From positions 6,448,001 to 6,512,000 of the forward strand of contig NZ_CP071872.1 in NCBI RefSeq assembly GCF_022647665.1: DNA of 64,000 nucleotides. Reading direction: 5' to 3'. The notes below the pieces were generated by a model, which searched no databases, was not told the origin of the DNA, and saw nothing but the letters and a program-made list of their open reading frames with translations. Shown here in pieces: positions 47,225 to 56,718 of this stretch; positions within the stretch are counted from its first letter, which is position 1, and each line of letters begins with the position of its first letter. The stretch comes from Streptomyces formicae. Its GTDB lineage: Bacteria; Actinomycetota; Actinomycetes; Streptomycetales; Streptomycetaceae. Made by a program: the position numbers and the translations under genes.

Positions 47225-49285
47225 TCAGACGGTCTTGATCGCCGGGTCGGAGACTCCTACGGCGCCCGTTTCCACATGGCCGGCGAAGCGGCGCAGGAAA
47301 GTGGTGTCCATGTCGGAGACGACATGGACGTCGTACCAGCGGCCTGTCGTGCCCAGGTTCACCGTGGCGGAGACGGTGGCACCGGGGTTGACCTTGTAGG
47401 TCTGGGCCGTGCCGCCGTAGGCATTGGTCACGGTGAGGTTGACCGCAACGGTGCCGGGGTTGGTGAGGGTGAGGGCCAGGTTGCCGGTGGCGGTGGTGTG
47501 GCGGGCCGTGACCTCGGGGCCTGCCTGCATCGTTGGGCCCTTCCAGGTGCGCAGGAAGCCGTTCGGGCCCCACACGGTGAGGTCGATCCGGTTGCCGGTG
47601 GCGGCGCTGGTGCTCCACGTGTCGGCAAGGGTCTTGCCCGCCTCGACGGTGTAGGGCCAGGGCCCGTCGGTGCGGTTGCCGGAGGTGCTGTGGAAGTGGG
47701 CGCCGAGGGTGGGGCCGCTGTGGAAGGTCAGGGTGAACTTGCCCGTGGCGAGGGTGCGCGCGCCGTCCACATACGGGTTGTAGCCCAGCGGGCGGGTCGG
47801 CTTGGAGCCGGCCTCCTGCTTCGGCAGGGTGCCCGTGGCCGGAGGCACGGGGCGGTAGGCGGAGGGCTCGTCGTGGTTCGGTGGGACATAGCCGGCCGTC
47901 GAGGGGAGGGCGGCCGGTGCGGCGTCCGCACGGCTGAAGTCGAAGGCCGAGGTCAGGTCGCCGCAGACCGCGCGGCGCCAGGGAGAGATGTTGGGTTCCT
48001 GCACGCCGAAGCGCTTCTCCATGAAGCGGATGACGGAGGTGTGGTCGAACGTCTCGGAGCAGACGTAGCCGCCCTTGCTCCAGGGCGAGACCACGATCAT
48101 CGGGACGCGCGGGCCGAGGCCGTACGGTCCGGCAGTGAAGCTGCTGCTACCGGGGTACAGGTCCTTCGAGACGTCCGCGGTGGACCGGCCCCAGGCGGTG
48201 GAGGCGGGCGGGTACGGGGGAACGACGTGGTCGAAGTAGCCGTCGTTCTCGTCGTAGGTGATGAACAGCGCCGTCTTCGCCCATACCGCCGGGTTGGAGG
48301 TGAGCGCGTTGAGGATCTGTGAGATGTACCAGGCGCCGTAGTTCGAGGGGAAGTTCGGGTGCTCGCTGAAGGCTTCCGGTGCGGCGATCCACGAGACCTG
48401 CGGCAGCGTGCCGTTCGCCACGTCGGCGCGCAGGTGGTCGAAGTAGCCGTCGCCGGCCTTGACGTCGGTGCCGGTGCGTGCCTTCTCGTACAGGGGGCTG
48501 CCGGGCTGGGCGTTGCGGTAGTTGTTGAAGTACAGCAGTGAGTTGTCGCCGTAGTTGCCCCGGAAGGCATCGCTGATCCAGCCCCAGGAGCCGGCGGCGT
48601 TCAGGCCGTCGCCTATGTCCTGGTAGACCTTCCACGACACCCCGGCAGCCTGAAGTCGCTCGGGGTACGTCGTCCAGCCGTACCCCGCCTCCTTGTTGTC
48701 CAGTACCGGGCCGCCGCCGGTGCCGTCGTTGCCGGTGTGGCCGGACCACATGTAGTAGCGGTTCGGGTCCGTGGCGCCGATGAAGGAGCAGTGGTAGGCG
48801 TCGCACACGGTGAACGCGTCCGCGAGGGCATAGTGGAACGGGATGTTGTTCCGGGTCATGTATGCCATGGTCGCGTCGGTCTTCGCAGGGACCCACTTGT
48901 TGTACTTACCGCTGTTGTACGCCAGCTGACCGCCGGCCCAGTCGTGGTTGAGGCCCGCCACGAACCGCATGCCCAAGTCGCTGACCTGTGGATTGAAGGG
49001 GAGGATGTCCTTCGTCCCGTTGGACTGGTAGAAGACCGATCTGCCGTTGTCCTGGAGGACCGGCCGCGGGTCACCGAAGCCCCGTACGCCCTTCATCGCC
49101 CCGAAGTACTGGTCGAAGGAACGGTTCTCCTGCATGAGGACGACGATGTGCTCGACGTCCTGGATCGTGCCGGTGGCGACCTCGGCCTGGATGGCGGCGG
49201 CTCGCGCGATGCTCTCGTTCAGCATCGTGGTAGCGGCGGTGCCGCCGGCGATCTGCAGGAATCTACGGCGGTTGAGTTCCGTCAT
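47225..49285 (-). CDS. plc: Tat-exported phosphocholine-specific phospholipase C
   Basis: A 686-residue phospholipase C of the acid-phosphatase superfamily. The N-terminus is a twin-arginine signal (NRRRFLQIAGG). The catalytic domain shows VVLMQENRSFDQYFG with the metal/nucleophile region, NHDW, HCSFIGATDPNR and TYDENDGYFDHVVPP, all conserved in PlcH/PlcN-type enzymes. The C-terminus carries two DUF756 beta domains (about residues 500-590 and 595-680). It hydrolyses phosphatidylcholine or sphingomyelin outside the cell. ATG 49285 is set by the Tat signal. Confidence 0.94.
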   Translation of the reverse strand: MTELNRRRFLQIAGGTAATTMLNESIARAAAIQAEVATGTIQDVEHIVVLMQENRSFDQYFGAMKGVRGFGDPRPVLQDNGRSVFYQSNGTKDILPFNPQVSDLGMRFVAGLNHDWAGGQLAYNSGKYNKWVPAKTDATMAYMTRNNIPFHYALADAFTVCDAYHCSFIGATDPNRYYMWSGHTGNDGTGGGPVLDNKEAGYGWTTYPERLQAAGVSWKVYQDIGDGLNAAGSWGWISDAFRGNYGDNSLLYFNNYRNAQPGSPLYEKARTGTDVKAGDGYFDHLRADVANGTLPQVSWIAAPEAFSEHPNFPSNYGAWYISQILNALTSNPAVWAKTALFITYDENDGYFDHVVPPYPPASTAWGRSTADVSKDLYPGSSSFTAGPYGLGPRVPMIVVSPWSKGGYVCSETFDHTSVIRFMEKRFGVQEPNISPWRRAVCGDLTSAFDFSRADAAPAALPSTAGYVPPNHDEPSAYRPVPPATGTLPKQEAGSKPTRPLGYNPYVDGARTLATGKFTLTFHSGPTLGAHFHSTSGNRTDGPWPYTVEAGKTLADTWSTSAATGNRIDLTVWGPNGFLRTWKGPTMQAGPEVTARHTTATGNLALTLTNPGTVAVNLTVTNAYGGTAQTYKVNPGATVSATVNLGTTGRWYDVHVVSDMDTTFLRRFAGHVETGAVGVSDPAIKTV

Positions 49286-50089
49286 GAGTGAAGACCTCTG
49301 CGGGTGAGGGGGAGCCAATGAAGTACCCCAAGGACAACGGCCCCGGAATACCGGACGACGATCCTTGTCCGGCACCCGGCCGTACAACCGGAGAACGGAA
49401 GCTGCTCAGCCTGGCATCACCGTTCATGTCGACGACGCCGTGGACCTCCGCTGGATCGCTCCACCGGCGCCCCGCTGCGAGGCCGAGCAAAGCACTCCGG
49501 CCCGGTGGAGATCATCGAACACCGCAACGGGATGGTCAATGGGTGACCGCCCAGTCACACAAATCCGCACCCACAGCCGACGGCTGCGCCTTCCGGAGCT
49601 CCGGCCGTCGACCATTCTCCCGGCAGCCGGAACGCCCGCCCGGAGAGCAGCCCATCAGACAGTGGGCCCGGAGTTCCGGCTCGATCGGGGGCCGTTAGGA
49701 CAGATCCATGCTTTCCGAGGAGCTCCGCCGGGCGCGGGCCGAGGAGTCCGGGGTTGTGGCAGTAGCCGCAGCGCCAAGCAACCCTGGCAGAACAAGGTGG
49801 TGACCAGGCGGCCCGGCCAGTCGCAGGTGGACTCCCGGACCAGCCTCCGATGCGCATCACGCCGGGACCGTCGCCCGCTCTTGGAAGTGGGTGCGCTCAG
49901 CCTGCTCGCCCATGACGACGTGTCCTTCGAGGACGCCGGAGTTCCAGGGCAGGGTCAGGCCGGCGATGACGGCGTTGCGGTCCCGTCGATGGCGGCCGCG
50001 AGAGCATGGAGGCTGGGGGCTGAGATGCGGACGGGACGGGTATCCGGTGCCAGCGGTCGTACGGTGGCGCGCTACGCCCACAGCACCAT
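49286..50089. other. Gap with transposase debris
   Basis: No intact gene is found in this 800-base stretch. The right part holds the ISL3 remnant listed separately. The left part (49.3-49.85 kb) has short frames only. It should include the promoter of the phospholipase gene. Confidence 0.5.
49860..50030 (-). pseudogene. ISL3-family transposase C-terminal remnant
   Basis: The minus-strand reading RDRNAVIAGLTLPWNSGVLEGHV corresponds to the conserved end of ISL3 transposases (AVxAGLTLxWSSGxVEGxV), which carries the last catalytic Glu. The expected following NRIKxLKRxMYGR is lost and the frame ends in unrelated residues. Only some 50 residues remain. Confidence 0.7.
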
Positions 50090-51166
50090 CTATAGGCCGG
50101 ACATCTGTGGTCCTGATGTGGATGCTCGAATGTTCAGGCGAGGCAGCAGAAGGAGTTCCTGAGGAACGTGCTCGCCGTCCTCACGCAGCCGCCCGACCAG
50201 GCGCGTGGCGGCGATCCTGCCGATCGCCCGGCGGGGTGGGGCCACTCCGGTGAGCGGGATGGCGAGGAGGTAGCCCCAATCGTCATCGTAGGTGACGATC
50301 GCCAGGTCGTCGGGGACGGACAGCCCTCGGTGCAACGCGCGTTGCAGGAGCAGGGACGCCTGCCCATCGGGATGGGCAATGGCTGCAGAGACACCGGCTG
50401 AGCGGGCGGAGTCCAGGAAGGCATCGATCTCCTCCTCCACCTCGTACCGGGCATCCGTCACACGGGGAACGTCCCGCGGCAGGCCGAACAGAGCTGCGGC
50501 TGTGTCGAAGCCCTTGACGATCCAGGGTGTCGTCGGAGTCGGACAGGCCAGCAGGCCGATCCGACGGTGGCCGATCTCCGCGAGGTGGCGCAGCGCCTTC
50601 AGGACGCCTCGTTCATGGTCGGAGGCGACCCGGTCCAGGTGGTCAAGGCCGGCCATCGGAGTCGGCCGACGTTCCACGATGACGGCGGGGACCGGGAGTT
50701 CCCGGAGCCACAGGGAGGCGTCGGCCGAATCCAGCAGCGAGGGCGGGGGCGTCAGCAGAAATCCGTGGACACCACGGTCGAGCAGCCGCTCGACCTGCAC
50801 ACGAACGTCGTCGTGGTCGGCGACGACCACGCTGAGCCGGGCGCCGCACTCCTCGGCCACAGCCTGGGCGCCTTGCTTGACATACCAGTAGTACAGGGTG
50901 AGGTACGGCACGACCATGCCCAGGGAGAGCCGTTGATTCCTCTGTTGCCGCTTCGCCCTGGTCGCGGAACGGGCCAGGGGCACCGTGCCCGGCAGAGTCA
51001 CACCACCGTACACGCGCGAAACGAGCCGGTACCCGGTCAGCACGGCGATATCACGTCGCACCGTCATCGCTGACACGCCGAATCTAACGGCGAGATCGGC
51101 GACTCGGGCAGAGCCCGTACGGTGCACCTCCTCGAGGATCTGACTCTGCCGAGCCGTAAGTGTCAT
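50090..51166 (-). CDS. DeoR-LacI hybrid transcriptional regulator
   Basis: A 358-residue regulator with a DeoR-type winged helix at the N-terminus (residues 5-55, ARVADLAVRFGVSAMTVRRDIAVL) joined to a LacI/periplasmic-binding-protein sensor (from about residue 78, SLGMVVPYLTLYYWYVKQGAQ, to the end, with GHRRIGLLACPT and YDDDWGYLLAIPLTGV). It should bind a sugar and regulate a carbohydrate gene. An unusual palindrome and hairpin lie upstream (51.36-51.45 kb). Confidence 0.88.
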   Translation of the reverse strand: MTLTARQSQILEEVHRTGSARVADLAVRFGVSAMTVRRDIAVLTGYRLVSRVYGGVTLPGTVPLARSATRAKRQQRNQRLSLGMVVPYLTLYYWYVKQGAQAVAEECGARLSVVVADHDDVRVQVERLLDRGVHGFLLTPPPSLLDSADASLWLRELPVPAVIVERRPTPMAGLDHLDRVASDHERGVLKALRHLAEIGHRRIGLLACPTPTTPWIVKGFDTAAALFGLPRDVPRVTDARYEVEEEIDAFLDSARSAGVSAAIAHPDGQASLLLQRALHRGLSVPDDLAIVTYDDDWGYLLAIPLTGVAPPRRAIGRIAATRLVGRLREDGEHVPQELLLLPRLNIRASTSGPQMSGL

Positions 51167-51363
51167 GAAGTCCCATCCTCCGCTGAGGACCGGCTACCGC
51201 GCAGACAAGCTGCGCGCTGATGCACCCAGGCGGCCTGGGGACCCTCGGTACCGAGCGGTGTGTGCAGTGTTGTTCGGTTGGAAGGTTTCGTTGACCGCGC
51301 CTTTTGCGACGGGGAGCATCTACAACAGAGCCGGGACGTTCCGCACTGTGCCGACGTAAATGA

Positions 51364-51385
51364 CCAAACCGTCATGACGGTTTGG
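51364..51385. promoter_or_regulatory. Perfect 22-bp palindrome
   Basis: CCAAACCGTCA is followed immediately by its reverse complement. With no loop, it is a typical dimer-binding site. It lies about 200 bases upstream of the DeoR-LacI regulator start and may be its operator. Confidence 0.5.
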
Positions 51386-51402
51386 CGACGACAGGTTCCC
51401 TT

Positions 51403-51446
51403 TGCCGTCGGGTAGCACCGCACTTTCACGGTGCTACCCGACGGCA
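51403..51446. repeat. Perfect 18-bp inverted repeat (hairpin)
   Basis: TGCCGTCGGGTAGCACCG and its exact reverse complement flank an 8-base loop CACTTTCA. It could be a terminator, though no T-run follows, or the end of a mobile element. Confidence 0.6.
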
Positions 51447-51741
51447 GAGGGGGTAACGGCTTGTGCCCCAGGTGGGGCTCGGGCCACACACAAGGAGTGT
51501 TGGACCGTGTTCGTGACGAGGCCATCCGGGTGGTGCATGGGAGCAGCATCGATGCCACGGCGGATGATGCCGCTTCGCGCCTGGGCTCAGCTCGCACGCT
51601 GCCGAAGTGACGAGCAGCGGATGCCCGATCAGCTCTCATCTCACACCCACACCACAAGAATACATCCGATGTCTCGCCAGGCAACTATCCCTTCACCCAA
51701 CCGTAAAGATCAATTCACAACCAAGGAGGGGATGCTCTTCC

Positions 51742-52162
51742 ATGACTCCAACACTCAGATGCAGAAGGCTACTTGTGGCTAGGACTGGCCACGGTGGGCA
51801 CACTGGTGACCACGCCCGTCGCTTCGGCCGCCTTCGGGCATCCATCCGATCAAAGCGCATGCTCGCTTGGCTCCGGACCGGTCTTCATCAGCGGCGCCCT
51901 CTTATGCGCCCCGCGCGCCGGAGCCGAGGTCTGGTGGGACGGGAGAGTCTCCGATCCGGCCTGGCACTACCTGATGGGCCGCCTCGACGGCTCGGCCCAC
52001 GACTTCGCCTGCTGCAGGGAAGGCGCACCGCACCGTGGCGGCAACAACATCTGGTACTACACCTGGAGCAACGAAGCGCACGCCACGTACGGCCTCGGGT
52101 ACGTCAAGTCCACCGATGTCTCCGCCGGGATGCACCCGTATCCAGGACTGAGACGCTGCTGA
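51742..52162 (+). pseudogene. Small secreted Cys-rich protein gene with frameshift in the signal peptide
   Basis: ATG 51742 begins MTPTLRCRRLL, a perfect positively charged signal-peptide start, but the hydrophobic core and cleavage site (WLGLATVGTLVTTPVASA) are in the next frame from 51773 on. That frame continues to 52162 with a mature domain of about 110 residues, six cysteines and Trp/Tyr-rich segments (WYYTWSNEAHATYGLGYV). No normal start codon lies in that frame after its preceding stop. Missing one base near 51770 would restore a normal exported protein. Function unknown. Confidence 0.55.
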
Positions 52163-52640
52163 GCCCGGCCTGAAGCGGCGCCGGGGCACTGCGGATCGAC
52201 TGGTCGCGGGAGGTAATCGGCTCCTCCCATGGCCGGGCCGCTCACAGTTCCGCGCGTCGAGTTCATCGATGGCTTTACGGACGAGCATCTCGGCGTCGCG
52301 GTCGTCGAATGCCGGGGGCGCGTATGCCGACGTTCGCACCGGCCGGGAGTGCCTGAGGCGGCAAGGGCGAGACGCCGCTGCGCCTGGCAGTTCGGCGGCG
52401 TCCAGGGAGCCGGACGATGCGGGCGGCCCGGGTGAGCGTGCCGAAGACGGTCTTTCCTGCGTTGCAGGCAACCGGGGCGTGACCAGAATCCCGCAGGACG
52501 GCACGGTAGAGACAGAGAGTCCGTGAGCGGCCCACTCAATCCCGACGGTGAGGCCGCAGCAATCGCCGGGGGGTTGAAGCGGCCCGACCTCTTCGCCGTG
52601 TCCACACCGGTACGCGCCGAACACCCACCGCTGTGCCGTG
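52163..52640. other. Gap without a gene, left flank of a decayed IS
   Basis: No convincing coding sequence. The segment separates the disrupted secreted-protein gene from the IS5 transposase remnant and may include the left end of that IS. Confidence 0.4.
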
Positions 52641-53508
52641 CGCCGCCGGCGTCCCGGCTGGAGCCGCTGTTGCCGCTGTTGCCGCTGTTGCCGCAGGGCA
52701 TCAAGCCGGGCCGTCCGCCTGTGTGGACGCGGCGGCAGCTCATGGACGGCATAACGGTGGCGGACCAGGGCCGGTGCCCCCTGGCGCGACTGCCGGAACG
52801 CTACGGCCCCTGTGACCGGGTCTACGACCCGTTTCGCCGCTGGCAGCGCATGGCACTTGGGCCAGGATCGTCACCCAGCTCCAAGCCAAGGCCGACGCGA
52901 AGGGCCTGATCACTTGGGAGGTGAACGTCGACTCCACCGTCTACCGGACCCACCAGCACGCCGCCGGGGCGGCGAAAAGGGGGACCTGCAGAAGGAACCA
53001 CCCGGCGACATCGGCGTCGAGCCGGCCGACCACGCTCCCGGACGCTCCCGGGGCGGGCTGACCACCAGATCCACCTGGCCGTCGACCAGGGGCAGAAGCC
53101 GCTGTCCGTCGTGATCACAGCCGGTCAGCGGCGTGACTCGCCACAGTTCGAACCGGTTCTGGAAGCGATCCGGGTGCCCCGGCTCGGTCGGGGCCGCCCC
53201 CGCACGCGCCCGGACCGGGTGAGGGCCGACAAGGCGTACGACTCCCACAGTAACGGGCCTACCTGCGAAGACGCGGGATCAGGCCGACCATCCCCGTCCC
53301 CGCGGACCGGGTCCGCAACCATCAGAAACTCGGCTCCCGAGGCGGTCGGCCACCGACGTTCGACAAGACCGACTACAAGCAGCGGCACGCGGCCAAACGC
53401 GGCATCAACCGGCCCAAGCGCCACCGGGCCGTGGCCACGCGGTACGACAAACTCGCCGTCCGCTACGAGGCGACCGTGCTGGTCGCAATCCTCAACGAGT
53501 GGCTGTGA
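52640..53508 (+). pseudogene. IS5-family transposase, multiply frameshifted
   Basis: Joined across frames, the sequence matches an IS5 transposase from near the N-terminus to the C-terminus: PLLPQGIKPGRPPVWTRRQL, ERYGPCDRVYDPFRRWQR, then in another frame KADAKGLITWEVNVDSTV (with the first catalytic Asp region) and HQHAAGAAKRG, then ITAGQRRDSPQFEPVLEAIR and VRADKAYDSH (second Asp), and finally NRPKRHRAVATRYDKLAVRY with the last segment ending ATVLVAILNEWL. At least three frameshifts disrupt it. A GCTGTTGCC 9-base unit is repeated near 52668-52696. A CTAG occurs just past the end at 53530. Confidence 0.88.
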
Positions 53509-53932
53509 CCAGCACTTTCACAACAGACACTAGGCCCGGCTGACCGTCTGCTTCACCATCGGCGCCACAGTCCAGCGCGGAAATCGACGTCAACGGCTGG
53601 TACGGCACCGGTACGCACTACTCCAACGACATCTGCTTCGACGGACATCCCCTCGGTGACCCGGCGAATTGATGCCTGGAGCTGGGGCGAGGGACAGCCC
53701 CGCGCCGACGCCATGTCGCACGCCCCGGCAGGGACGGTGGCGACACCCAAGCTCCCCAGCACCTCCATCCGGAGTCCAGCGTCACGCTGACCTGGAACAT
53801 CTCCACCGACAACCCCGCGTCAGCGGAAACGGCGGCCAGTTGGTGCCACGGCACCGCCCCGTCGTCCAGCCGGGGTCCCCTTCCATGTCCATCGCGCCCT
53901 CTCACGGCCTGGAGCAAGAGGAGCACACAGAG
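53509..53932. other. Gap with gene debris upstream of the GH29 gene
   Basis: The stretch contains short secreted-protein-like pieces in different frames (IDVNGWYGTGTHYSNDICFD; SSVTLTWNISTDNPASAE) without a continuous reading frame. It looks like a decayed exported protein, cut by the neighbouring IS. Confidence 0.4.
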
Positions 53933-55192
53933 ATGAAACAGTCGTGGTTCGCCGAGGCCAAACTCGGCATTTTCGCCCGTTGGGGGATCTCATCAGTCCG
54001 GGCCATACCTCACCCCCGCACCTCCGCACCACGCCAGATCTCGTATCTGGAGTACATGGAACAACTGGACGGGTTCACCGCTGCGCGCTACAACCCCGAG
54101 GCCTGGGCGGAACTGTTCGCCGCCACCGGAGCCAAGTACGCGGTGATGACCGCGAAAGACCACGACGGAGTGGCCCTGTGGGACACCGCGTTCACGGAGC
54201 TGTCCGTAACCACAGCCACCCCGGCGGGCAGAGACCTGATCCGCCCCTTCACTCAGGCATTGCGCCGACGGGGGCTCCGCGCCGGACTGCATTTCTCGCA
54301 CCAAGACGGGCATCTTGCCTCCCAGACGACAGCCCGCCCCTCACAGCTCCACCGGTCGGCGACCCAAAGCGAGCCGGCGGCGCCACAGAGCCAGCACGAT
54401 GTGGGCCGGCAGGCTCGCACGCAGCGTGCCCGCATGGTCGACCGCCGGCAGATCCGCGAACTGGTGGAGAACTACCAGCCGGACCTGCTGCGCTTCGACA
54501 GTACCCAGGAGCACGGCCAGGAGCGGTTGTGGGCGGATCAACTGCCAGACATGATCCCGGCCCTCGGTCATGAGGCTGTCGTCATCGGGCGCCGAGATAC
54601 TGACAGGGGCCGCGACACACCGGAGCTCAGTACACCGATCATCCCCCCCGACGGGCCCTGGGAACTGTGCTACCCCCTCGGGGGCATAAGCGGCCATCAC
54701 CCCGCCACCGCACACCGCCCGACCGTACACGCGCTCATACGCGTCTTCGCAGACACCATCGCCAGCGGCGGCAACCTCCTGCTGGAGACCAGCCCACGAG
54801 GAGACGGCACGATCCCTCCCGAGCACACAGCCCAGCTGACCGCACTGGGCAAGTGGGTCCGCCGCAATCACGACGCCATCTACACCACCACCGGCCTCCC
54901 CTACGGACACTTCGACGGCCCTTCCACCCTCGCAAAGGACCGCCGAACCCTGTACCTCATCTGCACCCGAACACCCCACGGCTTCATCGAACTACGAGGG
55001 CTCCGCAACACCATCCGGCGCATATCCGTCCTCAGTACCGGAGCAGCACTCCCCTACCACGTGAACAACGGCCTGCCCGATTGGGGCATCCCTCGCATCA
55101 TTCGTATCAAGCCGCCCCCGGCTCCCAACGTCGTCGCCGTCGAGCTCAACGGTGAACTCGGACTCCACCAGAGCCATGGGATCACCGGTTAG
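53933..55192 (+). CDS. Degenerate GH29 alpha-L-fucosidase-like protein
   Basis: A 419-residue protein without a signal peptide. GH29 landmarks are visible: WFAEAKLGIFARWG at the start, YNPEAWAELFAATGAKYAVMTAKDHDG, PDLLRFDST with the probable nucleophile Asp, and GGNLLLETSPRGDGTIPPEH. Two conserved active-site positions have changed: FxHWG is FARWG and KHHDG is KDHDG. The segment from about residue 120 to 170 is Gln/Ser/Arg-rich and no longer resembles the family, so the barrel may be damaged. It may be a decaying gene. ATG 53933 follows GAGGAG. Neighbours are sugar-type regulators. Confidence 0.65.
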   Translation: MKQSWFAEAKLGIFARWGISSVRAIPHPRTSAPRQISYLEYMEQLDGFTAARYNPEAWAELFAATGAKYAVMTAKDHDGVALWDTAFTELSVTTATPAGRDLIRPFTQALRRRGLRAGLHFSHQDGHLASQTTARPSQLHRSATQSEPAAPQSQHDVGRQARTQRARMVDRRQIRELVENYQPDLLRFDSTQEHGQERLWADQLPDMIPALGHEAVVIGRRDTDRGRDTPELSTPIIPPDGPWELCYPLGGISGHHPATAHRPTVHALIRVFADTIASGGNLLLETSPRGDGTIPPEHTAQLTALGKWVRRNHDAIYTTTGLPYGHFDGPSTLAKDRRTLYLICTRTPHGFIELRGLRNTIRRISVLSTGAALPYHVNNGLPDWGIPRIIRIKPPPAPNVVAVELNGELGLHQSHGITG

Positions 55193-55718
55193 CCGCCGGG
55201 GTTCAGGTCTTCCGTTGCGGACCCCCCCGGCTCAGCCATCGGCATCGCACCGAGCCAGGATCAGGCCGCGGAGTCCGAGTCCCCCATAACAGGGTGCATT
55301 GATGCAGCGTCAGATTCTGCTGACAGTACGCCGCGATCGGCAGCACGCGGTCCTTCAGTGACAGGCTCCACGACCGGCCCTTGCGTACCGGGACGACTTT
55401 GATGCTGTGACCACACCAGCCACGACAAGATCATCTGGTCGCTGAAGGCTTAGCCAAGATCAGCAACCACCATGGAAGACCCCTACGTAGGCGAGCAATA
55501 CATTCCAGGAGGACCGTGTTGACTGTGGAGACAAGTGCCCTGTCGAAGGCCGACGAGCAGCACGCCACGACACGCGACCCGCTCGACAATACCGGCCGGC
55601 TCAGAGCCGCGATCCCGCGTGCGGCGACCGAGAAGTGCGCCGGCCCACCGGCCGGGGCCAAAGTACTGCTCGCAGCGGGCAGGTTGAGCCTCCCCGTCAG
55701 CTCCACACAGGCCAGGAC
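55193..55718. other. Gap with IS and regulator debris
   Basis: Apart from the IS1647-like fragment listed separately, the right end (55.52-55.72 kb) contains a frame with KVLLAAGRLSLPVSSTQART, similar to the hinge region of LacI regulators, in a different frame from the downstream sensor. A recognisable LacI helix-turn-helix is missing. Confidence 0.45.
55290..55405 (-). pseudogene. IS1647-like (IS5 group) transposase remnant
   Basis: The minus-strand reading GRSWSLSLKDRVLPIAAY followed by CQQNLTLHQ matches the N-terminal helix-turn-helix region of IS1647-type DDE transposases (SLxDRVLLVAAYWRTNLTMRQLAPLFG). Only about 40 residues survive. Confidence 0.65.
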
Positions 55719-56606
55719 ATGAAGGACGACCTGAACAACAGCCTTGTGCTGGTACTCAACGGCCTCGGCCTCGGACCGTGCCTCTTCGACATTGCCTCCG
55801 GGATCGAACAGCAGTCGGCAGCGGAAGGCATCCACTGTGTTCTCGCCACTACGCATGGGATCCATGAGCGTGAGATCGCCGTGGCTGCAGAGATGGCCAG
55901 TCAGGGGGTTGGCCTCGTGGCCTTGATAGGGAGCACCCGGGACACGGAGGACTACCGGACAAATGTAGCCGCGTTGGCCCGCGAGCTCGACGCGGCGGGA
56001 TCCCGACTTGTGTTGGCCGGGCGGCCCTCCCCAGGTGCCGACCTTCCCCTCACAGTGGTGGACTACGACAACGAGGGCGGCGCTTTCTCGCTCACCAGCC
56101 ATCTACTCTCCGCCGGTCACGAGCGCATCCTCTTTCTCGGTGGCGGTGAAGACACCACCACGGCAGCACGTATCACCGGGTACTGCAGGGCAGTGCAAGC
56201 CTACGGTTACACACCCGATCGCGAATTGGTCGCGGCCCACGGCAATTGCAGCCAGTTGGGCCCGAATGGAGTCCGAGCGATCTTGCGAGGTATGCCGTCC
56301 GACGTCACCGCGGTCTTCGCCTGGGACGATGAGCTGGCTGTCTGCGCCATCACGCAATTGAAGGCGGATGGGGTACCAGTCCCTGAAGAGGTATCGGTGG
56401 TCGGCTTCAACAATTTACTCCCCTATGCCGAGCACCAGCGCCCCGCACTCACGACCGCGCACGTCCCCTTCTTCGACGTGGGCCGCCATGCCGTGAAGCT
56501 GGCCGCACATCGAGAGGAGCCGGGCCTGCGCCATGCCCAACAAGTGACGCTCGGCACACACGTCGTGTTCCGCGACTCAGTAGCCGCAAGGGTAGCCCGA
56601 TGCTGA
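55719..56606 (+). pseudogene. LacI-family sensor domain lacking its DNA-binding domain
   Basis: The 295-residue frame from ATG 55719 is a complete LacI/GalR-type sugar-binding domain: SLVLVLNGLG opening, AGHERILFLGGGEDTTTAARITGY, AVFAWDDELAVCAITQLKADGVPVPEEVSVVGFNN and PALTTAHVPFFDVGRHAVKLA. The expected N-terminal helix-turn-helix is absent, and hinge-like sequence occurs upstream in another frame, so the gene has been broken. It might still be translated as a soluble sugar-binding protein. Confidence 0.7.
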
Positions 56607-56718
56607 TCCGTTGGGCTGCCGCGGGTACAAGTGGAGGAGCAACACTCCAGTGGCTACAGATCAGATCGGAACATCTGTACTCCGCCTCCGTGCGACGCGA
56701 AATGAAGGTCGCGCTTCC

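Larger units (their letters stand above)
51167..51741. other. Gap with inverted repeats, no gene
   Basis: Besides the palindrome and hairpin listed separately I see no gene here. Frames on both strands lack good starts or motifs. The right end carries a strong AGGAGGGG element (51724-51731) that serves the disrupted secreted-protein gene. Confidence 0.45.

Noticed and set aside
49555..49860. CGYCHNPG motif on the minus strand resembling radical SAM activating enzymes
   Set aside because: No CxxxCxxC cluster and no continuation of the family; a chance match in decayed DNA.
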